Shown: positions 8,366 to 18,800 of the stretch, in pieces
Layout: each line of letters starts with the position of its first letter
Position numbering within the stretch: the first letter of the stretch is position 1
Source: a virus
IMG/VR virus record: IMGVR_UViG_3300035670_001275
Span: 1-23,252 of that record
Direction: 5' to 3' (one strand)
Length of the DNA: 23,252 bases
Position numbers and translations under genes: made by a program
The notes under the pieces: generated by a model
The model's input: the letters and a program-made list of their open reading frames with translations, nothing else
Databases searched by the model: none
What the model was told of the DNA's origin: nothing

Positions 8366-10092
8366 GTAATAATCAATACAATATAATCAAACCTGATCTT
8401 CAGTACGCATCGGCACCTGAGAGTGATATTTCGATCAATACTTATTTGGATCAAACTCAGTCTGAAGTGATTGATTATGATAGAACTGTCACAGTAAATT
8501 TGGCAACCCTTTTCGATAACGAAAGAAATCAATCGAACACTTTTAGACCAATATTAAAAATTTCATATCTTTATGAAAATTCTTTGGTTGGTTCTACGGA
8601 ATACGAAGTATACAGAAACCGATTGTTTTATGTCAACCCTGAATTATCTAGTCCTCTTTTAGGTGGAAATGATATTTGGAGTGGACTACCTTCATATCAA
8701 GAATTTGAATTCATCAGAACTGATGAAACAAATCCACAGGTAAATTACAGATCGAAAAGTGCTTCATCATACAATTGGAGTGTTGTGTATTCGTACCCAT
8801 ATATAAATGATTTCAACGTACCAATGAATTATTATTTTCAAGATAATTCAAGTTTACCGTCATGGGTTTCTGGTGATGGAATTCCTTTTTATATATCCGC
8901 AGGTTCTGATAATGGGTTACCTATTTTACAATTCAATTGTATTGTCAAACATGGTTTGTCCGAGGGAGAATGGGTAGAATTATCCTTCTCTTATCAAGGG
9001 ACTAATACTTTTCAAGTCTTTAGTTTGGGTAATGGTACTGAGGGGTCTGATGAGTACATATTCAATTTGGAAAATATCGGATACACAGGAACTACTTTTG
9101 ACACTGGAAACAATGGTACTTTCAAAAGAATTTATGATATAAATAATTCCGGTGAATCTAAATCAACATACTACGTGAGAGTTCACAAAGTTATAACCGA
9201 TCCAAGTGATTCCATATTAACTTCGAATGGCTTTGAACTCAATTCTTATAATGACTATTCTGCTTATCAGTTCTCTTCCCTTACACCTAATAATGTATCC
9301 AACATAGCTAAATGGCAAAGTTCGAATAGTTACAATGTTACCGTATCACGTGACATGGAAATAACTGAAAGACTTTTGGATAATAACAACAGACCTGTAA
9401 GTCAAATTTTTGCAACTTTCCAAAATGTTGGATACTATGGTTGGTGGAATAAATTACGAAGAGGTTGGGAATTCAATATGTTACCAGGTCAAACGAATCC
9501 ATGGTGGGACCTCACAAATGGTTTGGCGGTAGAATCTAATTTGACAACTTCGTATGTGAGGAGCATTGATGGAAGTAGTGTTTGTGTAAACCCACCTGAT
9601 TGCTACACTTTCACGGTAAACCTACCTCGAATAAGTGGTGATACTTTATATGGAGATTGGTGTGAGTTTAATAATATCACACAGACAGAGAGAGTCTTGT
9701 CCAAATACATGAATAAACTCACCTATTATAACAAGGGATTTGATGTCAGTGGACAACCAACTTCAAACCCTAACGGATATTACTACCAAGTTCACTTTCC
9801 TGTTGTATTGAAAGTTTTTTCAGATTATATCGAGTCAGCTGATTCAGATTTTGTTGAGGGAGTTCCTAATTATGCATATTACAGTCAAAGTTTGAAAAGT
9901 TGGTTATGGAGAGATTTATATCCTCTGGGTTTTATAGATACTAATGGTGATGGTGTTGATTATCCATTCTTAAATGATAGTCATTATCCTTTTACTGATA
10001 TTGTCTTTAGATTATATCCTGAAGGGGCTTCCTTTGACATAAACTCATTATACTCGGTCGTACCAGACCCAATTATCGATGGCTGTGAATAA
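8362..10092 (+). CDS. Phage structural protein of unknown function (576 aa)
   Basis: I do not recognise this protein. It is acidic, aromatic-rich (many Tyr, Trp and Phe) and predicted mainly beta, with no signal peptide or membrane segment. Features include a central SEGEWVELSFSYQGTNTFQV stretch followed by a glycine-rich turn, a WW-containing segment (GYYGWWNKLRRGWEF and NPWWDL, ~355-388), and an NGDGVDYPF loop (~530). Four Cys lie in the C-terminal half. The start overlaps the previous stop by 4 nt (ATGA), and the next gene begins inside its last codons. This tight coupling, and its place between wedge-type genes, suggests a baseplate or tail component made in fixed proportion with its neighbours. 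That role is inferred. Confidence 0.82.
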   Translation: MSNNQYNIIKPDLQYASAPESDISINTYLDQTQSEVIDYDRTVTVNLATLFDNERNQSNTFRPILKISYLYENSLVGSTEYEVYRNRLFYVNPELSSPLLGGNDIWSGLPSYQEFEFIRTDETNPQVNYRSKSASSYNWSVVYSYPYINDFNVPMNYYFQDNSSLPSWVSGDGIPFYISAGSDNGLPILQFNCIVKHGLSEGEWVELSFSYQGTNTFQVFSLGNGTEGSDEYIFNLENIGYTGTTFDTGNNGTFKRIYDINNSGESKSTYYVRVHKVITDPSDSILTSNGFELNSYNDYSAYQFSSLTPNNVSNIAKWQSSNSYNVTVSRDMEITERLLDNNNRPVSQIFATFQNVGYYGWWNKLRRGWEFNMLPGQTNPWWDLTNGLAVESNLTTSYVRSIDGSSVCVNPPDCYTFTVNLPRISGDTLYGDWCEFNNITQTERVLSKYMNKLTYYNKGFDVSGQPTSNPNGYYYQVHFPVVLKVFSDYIESADSDFVEGVPNYAYYSQSLKSWLWRDLYPLGFIDTNGDGVDYPFLNDSHYPFTDIVFRLYPEGASFDINSLYSVVPDPIIDGCE

Positions 10093-10861
10093 TAGAAGAA
10101 TAGTTTTACCGAATGCTGTTGGAACAACTTTGGATATCCCAATTGAACAGACATGGGATTTCCAAGGATTGCAACAATCTGTGGAACAATATGAATTAAG
10201 TGTTCTTGAGACTATTATAAATAAAGATGAGGATTTTGAAATTACAAGATTTGCCCACGACGAAAATCAAAATCAAGACACTTCGATATCATATGTTTTC
10301 AAACTTTGGGATCCGAATGTTTTTGGTGGTGCTTATGTTGAATCCTACACCTCGAAATTTAGTGTGGATCAAATATATTACTATTCACAACCATTCACAA
10401 AATCTTTTTGGAAATTGGATCTTTATACCTCACCTCAAAATAGAGATCAACAGGCTTATATTACCATAATACTTCCAACCCAACAAGGATTTGTTGAAAA
10501 TGCTTTGTTGAATGGAACCACAAATGTGAATATAAAAAAACCTACATATAGATTGGACTATGTCGGTGATAAAGAAGGTTTTTTTATTTATTGGTTGAAA
10601 AAGAGAGATTTCTTGGACATAAATGAATTTTACATGACCGCAAAATTTTTTGATGGAAATACGGGACAATTCATTAAGATGTTGAATACACCTCAAAACA
10701 CTCTATCTAATCCAACGGATTTTCCTGGTGATGAATATTTTTATTATAAAGTTATCTTGGATTATCCAACACAAAAATATAATGTTTACCAATACCCGTC
10801 ATTGGTAAAAGCTGGGACAAAAACTAATCCCATAACTTGGTATGAATATGTAAATCCATAA
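10079..10861 (+). CDS. Phage structural protein of unknown function (260 aa)
   Basis: I do not recognise this 260-aa protein. It is soluble, rich in Tyr, Phe, Asp and Asn, contains no Cys, and has the alternating aromatic/polar pattern of a beta-rich virion protein. An acidic segment lies at ~45-65 and a YFYYKVILDYPTQKYNVY strand-turn-strand near the C-terminus. The start at 10079 overlaps the preceding gene by 14 nt. The first codons, ATGGCTGTGAATAAT, fit, and no better start lies nearby. Its stop and the next start share a base (TAATGG). A baseplate-proximal role is inferred only from the gene cluster. Confidence 0.8.
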   Translation: MAVNNRRIVLPNAVGTTLDIPIEQTWDFQGLQQSVEQYELSVLETIINKDEDFEITRFAHDENQNQDTSISYVFKLWDPNVFGGAYVESYTSKFSVDQIYYYSQPFTKSFWKLDLYTSPQNRDQQAYITIILPTQQGFVENALLNGTTNVNIKKPTYRLDYVGDKEGFFIYWLKKRDFLDINEFYMTAKFFDGNTGQFIKMLNTPQNTLSNPTDFPGDEYFYYKVILDYPTQKYNVYQYPSLVKAGTKTNPITWYEYVNP

Positions 10862-11940
10862 TGGAAAGTCAAACGATGTATGTGAATATTTCACCGGGTG
10901 ATTTATCTACCTTGGTTCATGATGTTACGCTTTCAGGTCAAACATTTGGGGTTTATTCTGGTATGACTCAAATGTTAACTGGAGGGACTAATAACACATC
11001 ATTATTCACCGGATTAACGATTCCTATTTTATTAGTTCAAAATACTGTAGATTTAGGATATTACTCAGTTTTCGATGGTGCCATTTTACAACAAAATGTG
11101 GTAACAAATTTTATATTTTCATCGACTACATCAAACCCGTATGAGTGGTTTGTATTCAATACTGTCGATTCTGAATTCAATGCATTTTTGCAGTTATCGA
11201 GTTATTTTATTGATTGGGGTGATGGAAGTCCTCAACAACAAATTACAAACTATGCTCCAAATTCTATTTCTCACTTATATCCGAATGTAAGTGCTGAATA
11301 TACGATAACAATGTATCAAAATAATCCTTGGGGTAATACAACTGTCAGTAAAATCATACAGACCCCTTTTGTTGACGTTCCAAATTTTAACCCACAAGGT
11401 ACCGCCTACTTTACACCAAACGTTGGTTCATGGACTGCTACGCCAGTATCCTACAATTACATATTCACAGGAGATAGTGTGAATGTTGTAAGTGCTCAAA
11501 CTTCGAACAATTATACCACAGTACCATTTACTATCACGGGATTAACATCTTCAAGAATTACGGAGTTACAACAATATGGTACCAACCAATATGTCTTGTT
11601 ACTACCCGTAAAAAAAGAAGGTGTTGATTTCGGTATTATTACCGACATAAATTTATCTTATACCGCTTATACCATACAAGATGTGAATTATGTGGATTTT
11701 GCGGATGGTACTACAATTTATGAAATTCAGTCATCAGGGTTGATCGAAGAATGGATGGTTGCAGAACCATTGGTAAAAGATGAATTATTATTAGGTGTTG
11801 CGGGGCAAGCAGAAATACAATCAAATGTATTTATTGAAAGAGGGAAAAACTCAGCGTATGAACGAGTCCAAAGAATTGGGGAAGTTGATAACTTGGGTGA
11901 CCTAATAAAATATGGATATCGATTCTTTAACGTAATATAA
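10861..11940 (+). CDS. Structural protein with a PKD-like domain (359 aa)
   Basis: This protein carries a PKD-like beta-sandwich signature: FIDWGDGSPQQQ (~116-127) followed by ISHLYPNVSAEYTITM (~136-151) and an NNPWG turn, the classic WGDGS...H.Y...Y.ITL pattern. PKD folds mediate protein-protein or protein-carbohydrate contacts in surface proteins and are frequent in phage tails and in Bacteroidota adhesins. The C-terminus (VFIERGKNSAYERVQRIGEV, then LGDLIKYGYRFFNV) is a charged, helical tail that may anchor it to the baseplate. That is inference. The start shares a base with the previous stop, and the next gene begins 1 nt after its stop. There is no signal peptide, as expected for a virion part assembled in the cytoplasm. 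Confidence 0.82.
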   Translation: MESQTMYVNISPGDLSTLVHDVTLSGQTFGVYSGMTQMLTGGTNNTSLFTGLTIPILLVQNTVDLGYYSVFDGAILQQNVVTNFIFSSTTSNPYEWFVFNTVDSEFNAFLQLSSYFIDWGDGSPQQQITNYAPNSISHLYPNVSAEYTITMYQNNPWGNTTVSKIIQTPFVDVPNFNPQGTAYFTPNVGSWTATPVSYNYIFTGDSVNVVSAQTSNNYTTVPFTITGLTSSRITELQQYGTNQYVLLLPVKKEGVDFGIITDINLSYTAYTIQDVNYVDFADGTTIYEIQSSGLIEEWMVAEPLVKDELLLGVAGQAEIQSNVFIERGKNSAYERVQRIGEVDNLGDLIKYGYRFFNVI

Positions 11941-11941
11941 T

Positions 11942-12850
11942 ATGGCAACAGGAACCTATGGAACAATAAGACCGGCAGATGTTTCTCCTGAAGACGTTCA
12001 AATCATAATGAACTACACACCTTCAAGGGATGTAACAGATAATTTTGTATTGACTCAGCTCAACGCAAGTCAGATACTACGTCCATATTTTAACAACAAC
12101 CAAACTGGTGGAAACACTAATGAAATTCTTGGTGGATTATACAACTTGAGATTACCATCAAACGTTTTCAATCAGTTAGGTATCTATACTCTCTATATCA
12201 GGCCGGCAGAAATAAGAACAACGATTACAGATTGTGGTGTATTATCAGCACTACCAAACGTAAAAGGTATTGTAATTGATTTATCAAATGTACCCAATCA
12301 ATTTGTAAACAAATTTGTGGCACAAGGACTAGTTGGATTCAGAGTTGAATACTTGAATCCTGATGGTAGTAAAATACCAAACTTTTTTAGAATTATTACA
12401 TCAAATTTCTTTTGTGAGCCTATCGTTCAAAATCTTACAAACACACAACAAAAATCTGTAAGATATAGATATACGGAAGGACAAACCAATTTGGTATTCT
12501 GTACTCTCTCACCAAGTTCAGCACCAACTAACAAACCAAATGCAACGCCATTTATAGGTCAACCTGCACAAAGTATTATTTTGACCAATACATTCTTCAA
12601 CCCACTTACATTAGAAGTTACGGTTGGACAATACGATTTGGATACACTCGGAATTGCCTTCTACGGAAATCAGACTAAGAGTATGGAAGATGGTATTTAC
12701 ACAATTTACGACGAAGAAAATAACATCTATCAGCAGTTCAATCTTTACGAAATTAAGGATGACTTCAATAATCTATTGTATGAAGTCAAAGAAAACCGTG
12801 GTGATAACATCGACTTTAGTAAAAATTTCCAAAATATTACTGAGCAATAA
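11942..12850 (+). CDS. Phage structural protein of unknown function (302 aa)
   Basis: I do not recognise this protein. The N-terminus (GTIRPADVSPEDVQIIMNYT) is helical and acidic. The middle (~75-115) alternates hydrophobic residues in beta-strand style (IYTLYIRPAEIRTTI, then VKGIVIDLSNVP). The C-terminal third ends in an acidic segment with repeated IYTIYDEENNIYQQFNLYEI-like strands and a helix (ENRGDNIDFSKNF). Three Cys are spread out. The start lies 1 nt after the previous stop, and the next gene begins 2 nt after this one ends, so it is translationally coupled in the baseplate cluster. Its size and place before the 984-aa wedge-like protein suggest a baseplate component. This is not demonstrated by sequence. 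Confidence 0.8.
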   Translation: MATGTYGTIRPADVSPEDVQIIMNYTPSRDVTDNFVLTQLNASQILRPYFNNNQTGGNTNEILGGLYNLRLPSNVFNQLGIYTLYIRPAEIRTTITDCGVLSALPNVKGIVIDLSNVPNQFVNKFVAQGLVGFRVEYLNPDGSKIPNFFRIITSNFFCEPIVQNLTNTQQKSVRYRYTEGQTNLVFCTLSPSSAPTNKPNATPFIGQPAQSIILTNTFFNPLTLEVTVGQYDLDTLGIAFYGNQTKSMEDGIYTIYDEENNIYQQFNLYEIKDDFNNLLYEVKENRGDNIDFSKNFQNITEQ

Positions 12851-12852
12851 TA

Positions 12853-15807
12853 ATGGCTAAAAAGTTTATTCCTAATACCGCAGCATCTGGATCGGGAACT
12901 CCATTTGACAATATTGTCGGTTTGCAAACCGTACAAGGGGGTGGACTTACGCAAGGAAATTTTGAATTTTCAACACAATTATCTGAAAAGGTAAACCGAA
13001 CTTTCAACATCGGGGTTTTCCAAGATCCAATAAGTTTACAGGATTTAGATATTGAATCTGTAAATCAATCACGAGAATTATTAGCAAAAGAATATAGAGT
13101 TTATCCAAACTATGATTTATCACAAGTAACAAACTTCACCATTTTTGGTTCGTTACAAAAACGATTGGAAGTTTCGGTTCAGAGAATCCTTAATTTTTTT
13201 CCTGCGGCTCTCGAAGTTGATAAAACATATTATGATTATTCTACAGGATTAACTGTTACCAATATTTCTTACGATTCGGTTACAAACGAGACTCAATTTG
13301 AGATTGATGTAACAAGAATAAAAAACCCTTTTTCGATTGATTATTCAGTCAATTCTATAATCAATCTCCAAAACAGAGAAAGTGAATTTTCTCCTTTGAG
13401 AGACTTGACTAATAGATACCGAGATTATTCATTATTCAATTCACTTGGTGAATTTCCAATTGTTGATTTCACCCCATCTCAAAGTTTGTTCGGAGGAATA
13501 ATCACAGTTGTGGTAATTGGAGAAGCGTTTCCAAATTTGACAGACACAACTGAAAGTGTTTACATAAAGCCTAACACATATTATACAGAAAAATCATTCA
13601 CAGAGGATTTTGACGAAGTCGAAAAATTCTTATTGAATAGATTGGCAAATCCAATTTATACCGCAACATTTTCTGTTCCTGTCGAGAATGATAATGGAAT
13701 ACTTTCGGTATCAAGTAAAAGTGTAACATGGCCAAAAGATGGTTTGTGGAATTTAGATATAAGGAGTGACAGATTTGAGTTATATCTCGAGGATCTAAAT
13801 CAAATTGGTGTTGAGTTTGACGCCTTCAAAACTAATTTGATCGCAAGATTTTTAGTCACAGAGTCCTTACTTGAATTTGATACTCCTGACCACAAAGTCA
13901 GAAAAGTTTTACAAATCTACGGAAGGAGTTTCGATCAGATCAAACAATTTATTGACGCCTTAGCTTATATGAACTCTGTTTCATATAATCCTGGTAATGA
14001 TATACCATCGATGTTGTTAAAAAATTTGGCAGCAACCTTGGGATGGAGTACAAATATTTCACCAATAACTGAAGAAAGTTTTTTGAGTTCGGTATATTCA
14101 ACAACAGGAGTGACACAGTATGAGGGATTCTCAAGAGAACTGACACCGAGTGAATTGAACTATCAGTTTTACAGAAACTTAATTCTGAATTCGGCTTATC
14201 TTTTCAAATCTAAAGGAACTAGACGATCGATTGAATTTACTCTGAGATTAGTTGGTGCCCCTGACGCTCTTATTGAATTTAATGAACATGTTTATCTCGC
14301 GGATCAAAGAATCAATATGAGACAGTTTGATCAACAGTTTGCTCAAATAACTGGTGGTACCTACGTTGATATTGAAACTTCATATGTTCCAGGTGATACG
14401 TTTACAATTCTCGGTGTTCCGTACACTGGTTTTGCGACAACTCAAAATGTAACAATAGTTGATGAGGTAAGAGAAGATTATCCTGTTGATGAATTCGGTT
14501 ATCCTCAAGCACCCATTGCAAATGACGATTACTTCTTTGAAAAAGGTGCTGGATGGTTTGAATCTACACCACAACACAGAAGTCCTGAACAAGTTAACCA
14601 ATCCTTATCTGTCTTTACAGGTAGTAGTCCTAACATACAGACATATTTGGAACCATTTACTTACGGACAATTATATTTCAACAAATTTAGGTTCTTCCCC
14701 TATATGAATATAGGTTTTAGACTGAAGTACACAATTGATAATAAAAAAAGTTGGCAGGCACCTGTCTTCCGAGTTGCCAGAAACGCGGGATATGAGGCGT
14801 ACTACACTGCCGGTGATGAGAAGTTGGTATTGAATGCGAAGAATGTGGATTTATTCATAAATCCATCTCAAGGTATTTTATACAACGTATGGAAAATGTC
14901 TTCGGATTATAATTATCCGATTCCAAATACAGGATACACACCAACGTTCCCGAGTTTGGGATCAACGAATTGGTCGTTTATAAATCCACAGCCTAACAAG
15001 AAAACCTTTTTTGAATTTGCTCAAACATTTGTGAAAACAACCATCAATATACGAGATCGTTGGTATTCAACAGATGGTAAGACAAGTGGATATCCTGATT
15101 TATTGAATATTTTTTACAAGTACCTTTTATCTAATCAGACAGTCGGTATTCCAAATGATAATTTTTTATATCAAAAGTTGATTGAATATGTTCAAGGAAT
15201 AGGACCTTATTGGATAAGACTTACCCAACAAATGATTCCGGCAACGACTATTTGGAATACAGGTGTCAAGTTCGAAAATTCTGCATTACAAAGACAGAAA
15301 TTTGTTTATAGAAAACAAAGAGGTTGTCAGATCATTCCTGTTGAGAAAGATCCATGTATTGCTCTTGGAAATTTATTTGGTTCAGATTGTTTGAGAGAAA
15401 GTGCTGATTGTTTTGTTTATCCTTGGATTGGAACGTCCTCAGGAGTAAACTCTTTTTCGCAAATTTTATATTCTGTTTTAGATTCATATCTTATAAGTAA
15501 CGGATTATTGATTGGTGATTGTAATACAAACAGTTTGTATTCTGAATGGTATGTTGAAGTAAAAATCGACGGGACCACAATCATACAAAATCAATTCTTT
15601 ACGGGATACGGTATATCCCAAGTTCCAACTAACATACAGTGGAAAAACGCCTTGGTTTTCTATTTGAGTCAATTGATAACATTTGGTTATGGATTCACTC
15701 TTAATGGAAATACAATAACGGTTTACAAATTGGGTTGTGCTGAAGATACTATACCAAGTACTCTACAAATCAATGTGGGGATAAATATTGATATAGATTG
15801 TGTATAA
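12853..15807 (+). CDS. Probable large baseplate wedge protein (gp7 / P2 gpI-like segment), 984 aa
   Basis: The 984-aa length is close to T4 gp7 (about 1032 aa), the largest wedge subunit that joins gp6 and gp25 to the periphery. Two stretches support a tail/baseplate assignment: a helix pair QIYGRSFDQIKQFIDALAYM with NDIPSMLLKNLAATLGW (~355-400), and YRNLILNSAYLFKSKGTRRS followed by IEFTLRLVGAP (~440-470). The latter resembles the 'H..KGT..A....L...G' pattern of P2 gpI-type tail proteins. The last ~110 residues form a separate domain that resembles one in the next gene (FFTGY...PT motif, with several Cys). The gp7 equivalence is an inference from length, motif and cluster context. The start lies 2 nt after the previous stop. 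The stop TAA overlaps the next ATG. Confidence 0.72.
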   Translation: MAKKFIPNTAASGSGTPFDNIVGLQTVQGGGLTQGNFEFSTQLSEKVNRTFNIGVFQDPISLQDLDIESVNQSRELLAKEYRVYPNYDLSQVTNFTIFGSLQKRLEVSVQRILNFFPAALEVDKTYYDYSTGLTVTNISYDSVTNETQFEIDVTRIKNPFSIDYSVNSIINLQNRESEFSPLRDLTNRYRDYSLFNSLGEFPIVDFTPSQSLFGGIITVVVIGEAFPNLTDTTESVYIKPNTYYTEKSFTEDFDEVEKFLLNRLANPIYTATFSVPVENDNGILSVSSKSVTWPKDGLWNLDIRSDRFELYLEDLNQIGVEFDAFKTNLIARFLVTESLLEFDTPDHKVRKVLQIYGRSFDQIKQFIDALAYMNSVSYNPGNDIPSMLLKNLAATLGWSTNISPITEESFLSSVYSTTGVTQYEGFSRELTPSELNYQFYRNLILNSAYLFKSKGTRRSIEFTLRLVGAPDALIEFNEHVYLADQRINMRQFDQQFAQITGGTYVDIETSYVPGDTFTILGVPYTGFATTQNVTIVDEVREDYPVDEFGYPQAPIANDDYFFEKGAGWFESTPQHRSPEQVNQSLSVFTGSSPNIQTYLEPFTYGQLYFNKFRFFPYMNIGFRLKYTIDNKKSWQAPVFRVARNAGYEAYYTAGDEKLVLNAKNVDLFINPSQGILYNVWKMSSDYNYPIPNTGYTPTFPSLGSTNWSFINPQPNKKTFFEFAQTFVKTTINIRDRWYSTDGKTSGYPDLLNIFYKYLLSNQTVGIPNDNFLYQKLIEYVQGIGPYWIRLTQQMIPATTIWNTGVKFENSALQRQKFVYRKQRGCQIIPVEKDPCIALGNLFGSDCLRESADCFVYPWIGTSSGVNSFSQILYSVLDSYLISNGLLIGDCNTNSLYSEWYVEVKIDGTTIIQNQFFTGYGISQVPTNIQWKNALVFYLSQLITFGYGFTLNGNTITVYKLGCAEDTIPSTLQINVGINIDIDCV
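15460..15804 (+). other. C-terminal domain apparently shared with the adjacent SprB-repeat adhesin
   Basis: The end of the 984-aa protein contains a VLDSYL helix, EWYVEVKIDGTT, FFTGYGISQVPTNIQW, then LVFYLSQLI and a beta tail ending in IDIDCV. The next protein, at 18405-18767, has the same order: [34 protein letters not shown], then AVENLLTGI and a beta tail ending in IDYVILC. The matching order and the common FFTGY....[IV]PT..Q[WY] core suggest duplication or exchange of a domain. Confidence 0.6.
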
Positions 15808-18800
15808 TGCCTAGTAGTAATTCAGTATATCTCGTTTGTTGTTATGACGCTACACGATCATTTCTTGCACCCAATCCTACTGTAAATGGAACACCCAATT
15901 CATCTTTTGTTCCTGGTAATACATACGTGGGTCAAGACTCTATCAATGGAAATATTTGTTATTCGGCTAGTTCCACTCCTGTGGGTACTGTATATAATTT
16001 GCAACAAACAAGTTATACGTCCACAATTGACTGTGATGATTGTCAATTATCATATGGATCGTATTGTCCCGTTGTTGTAACTTTTGCAGATGCAATTTTA
16101 GTCAATTGTTGTGATCCAACCGAAACATTGGACGCACGAGTTCCCAATACATACACACCAGGTGTACAGGCAATCAGATATGATGACAAATGTTGGACTG
16201 TACAGTCGTTTGGTGGTTCAGGTGGTGTTGAGTTGTATGGTGGTTATGACGGCTGTGCTTTTTGTGTTGGTCAATTCCCGTGTTGTGACTGTGTCCAAAT
16301 GAATTTGGGTTCGGCTTTGTTTACCTTTGCGGATGGTGGCAACATTTTTGTTGACTATGTAGCATGTAATGGAGATTCTGAAACCTATACTGGAACTTCA
16401 ATCGATAATATCTTCAATATTTGTCATCAATCAGGTACTACATTAACAACTTATTTTACAGTTGCTTCAACACCATTTTCCACAACAACATATCCTTATG
16501 ATCCCTTATTCATAGGTCCCCCCAACGGAGAAATAAGTGCAACAACTGTTGATGTATGTTCGGGAGAACCATGTGGTCCATTACCATCTGCGACACCCAC
16601 TCCTACACCAACTATTACTCCGACACCTACACTTACGGTAACCCCCACCATTACGCCGACACCTACTCGTACTTTACCTTTCTTACCTTCAGAGTTGGAA
16701 TACACTTTGAGTGTTACTGGTACTTGTACCTCACCAACAGGTGCTATTTGTGTCACTCCATCGGGAGGGGTTCCACCATATACGGTAGAGTGGTTATCAC
16801 CAGCTTTGGGATTTGGTTTGTGTAAAACTGGTCTTACGGCGGGTAACTATCAGATCAAACTTACGGATTCCACTTCACCTGTCAATCAGACGATTTACAT
16901 CAGTGCTACGGTTGGGGGTTCTATGACTATGGGTATATCCAATGTTACGGATACCACTTGTGGTTTGGACAATGGTAGTGCGGTGGTTTATAGTGTATCA
17001 TCCAATTCTAATGTTACCTATTATTTGTATTCGGGTTCAAGTGTTTTGAATTCGGTCACCACAACTAATAATATTGCTAGTTTCAATCAGTTGGCACCAG
17101 GAACATATTATGTTTATGGTGTGGGTGTTGATGGTTGTACGGCAACGACAGCCAATTTTGTTGTCAACGATTCGGATCCTTTGGATTTCGGATTTTGGGT
17201 TGTAAATGACACTCAGTGTTTGAGTCCTAGTGGAAAGTTATTTATCACGGGTCTTACTGGGAATGCCCCTTACACTTACCTATGGAGTAACTTGGAGACC
17301 ACATCGAGTATTACGGGACTTAGTTTCGGGTCCTATTCGGTTACTGTTACAGACTCACAAGGTTGTGAGGTTACCAAATCTGCTTTGGTGGATTACGTAC
17401 CAGGTTTGGGATTGGGAGCGTGGAGTGGTGAATCCCCAACATGTTTCAATGCCGACGGATCTTTGACTCTAACCATAACGGGGGGTACTGGTCCATATTT
17501 CTATTCGGGTAGTAATGGAACAACCATCGTTACCTACGCAACGGCTTATACCTTTACCAACTTGGCAGCGGGTTCCTTCTTTGTTGAAGTAACAGATGCC
17601 GCGTTATGTAAACAATTATTCAGTACAACACTAATTACCCCCACCTCATTTTACGATGTAGATGCTGTGGTTACAAATTCGACATGTTCATCCACCAACG
17701 GTTCATTGAATGTATCGTTACAAGGGGGTAGTCCGCCATATACCTATTCGCTCAGTTCATTGACCTCTTCGGTTAGTGCGACAACGAATTCCACTCAATA
17801 TATCTTTGGTGGTTTGGCTAATGGTACTTATCAACTAACCATTACTGATGGGGGTGAGTGTACCTACGATACTTTAGTTACAATCAACTCAACGGATCTA
17901 TTCACGGTTACACCATCCGCGACCACCGCATCTTGCGGACTTAGTAATGGTGAATTGACATTGTTTGCCACCACGGGTGGAACTCTTCCATATACCTATA
18001 CATTGGATAACGGACAGAGTCTTACAACAACCAACTTATCGGCAACATTCTCTTTGTTACCATCGGGTCCCTATCAGTATTATGTTACAGATGCTGGTGG
18101 ATGTACCGTATCAGGTAACACAAGTGTGGGGGATATTAGTCCGTTGAACTTCTCATTATTCCCAACTCAACCATTATATCCTTCAACAACGGGTAGTATA
18201 TCAGTTTTGATTTCTCAAGGACAACCTCCGTTTAGTTTTACGTGGTCATCAAACGTACCAGGAAATCCTCAATCAATATATGTGACAGGACTAACTGCTG
18301 ATACTTACACATTGACCATTGTTGACGACAACGGATGTGTACAAACAAGAAGTACGGTAATTGAACCAGCAGGATTCCAACAGACCTATCAGACATATAC
18401 CATGTGTGAATCTGATTTTGTGTTTACCTCTGCAACAAGAAGAACGATGCTCGATATGGTGTATGAAGGGTTTGTTGATTTGACGGCACCCGAAACAGGA
18501 TGTACCCTTTCATCGATGACCTTTACCATTGAAGTGGAAGTTAGCGGTAACACCTATTCGGATACGTTCTTCACAGGATATACATTGACGGATATTCCTA
18601 CTGATACTCAGTATTTCACCGCAGTTGAAAACTTGCTTACAGGAATCACAGGAGTTTCACAAGTGATTATCGATCCTGTTACCTCTCAGGTTTCTATATT
18701 CACGGAGGGGGAATTGGCAAACAAACCTGTGGTGATTGATTTGATTATTGATTATGTGATATTGTGTCCAACACCATGTCCCACTCCGACTGTGACTCCA

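Noticed and set aside
15798-15806. TTG start for the SprB adhesin, adding three residues
   Set aside because: The ATG at 15807 overlaps the previous stop in the TAATG style seen elsewhere in this cluster and is a far commoner start.
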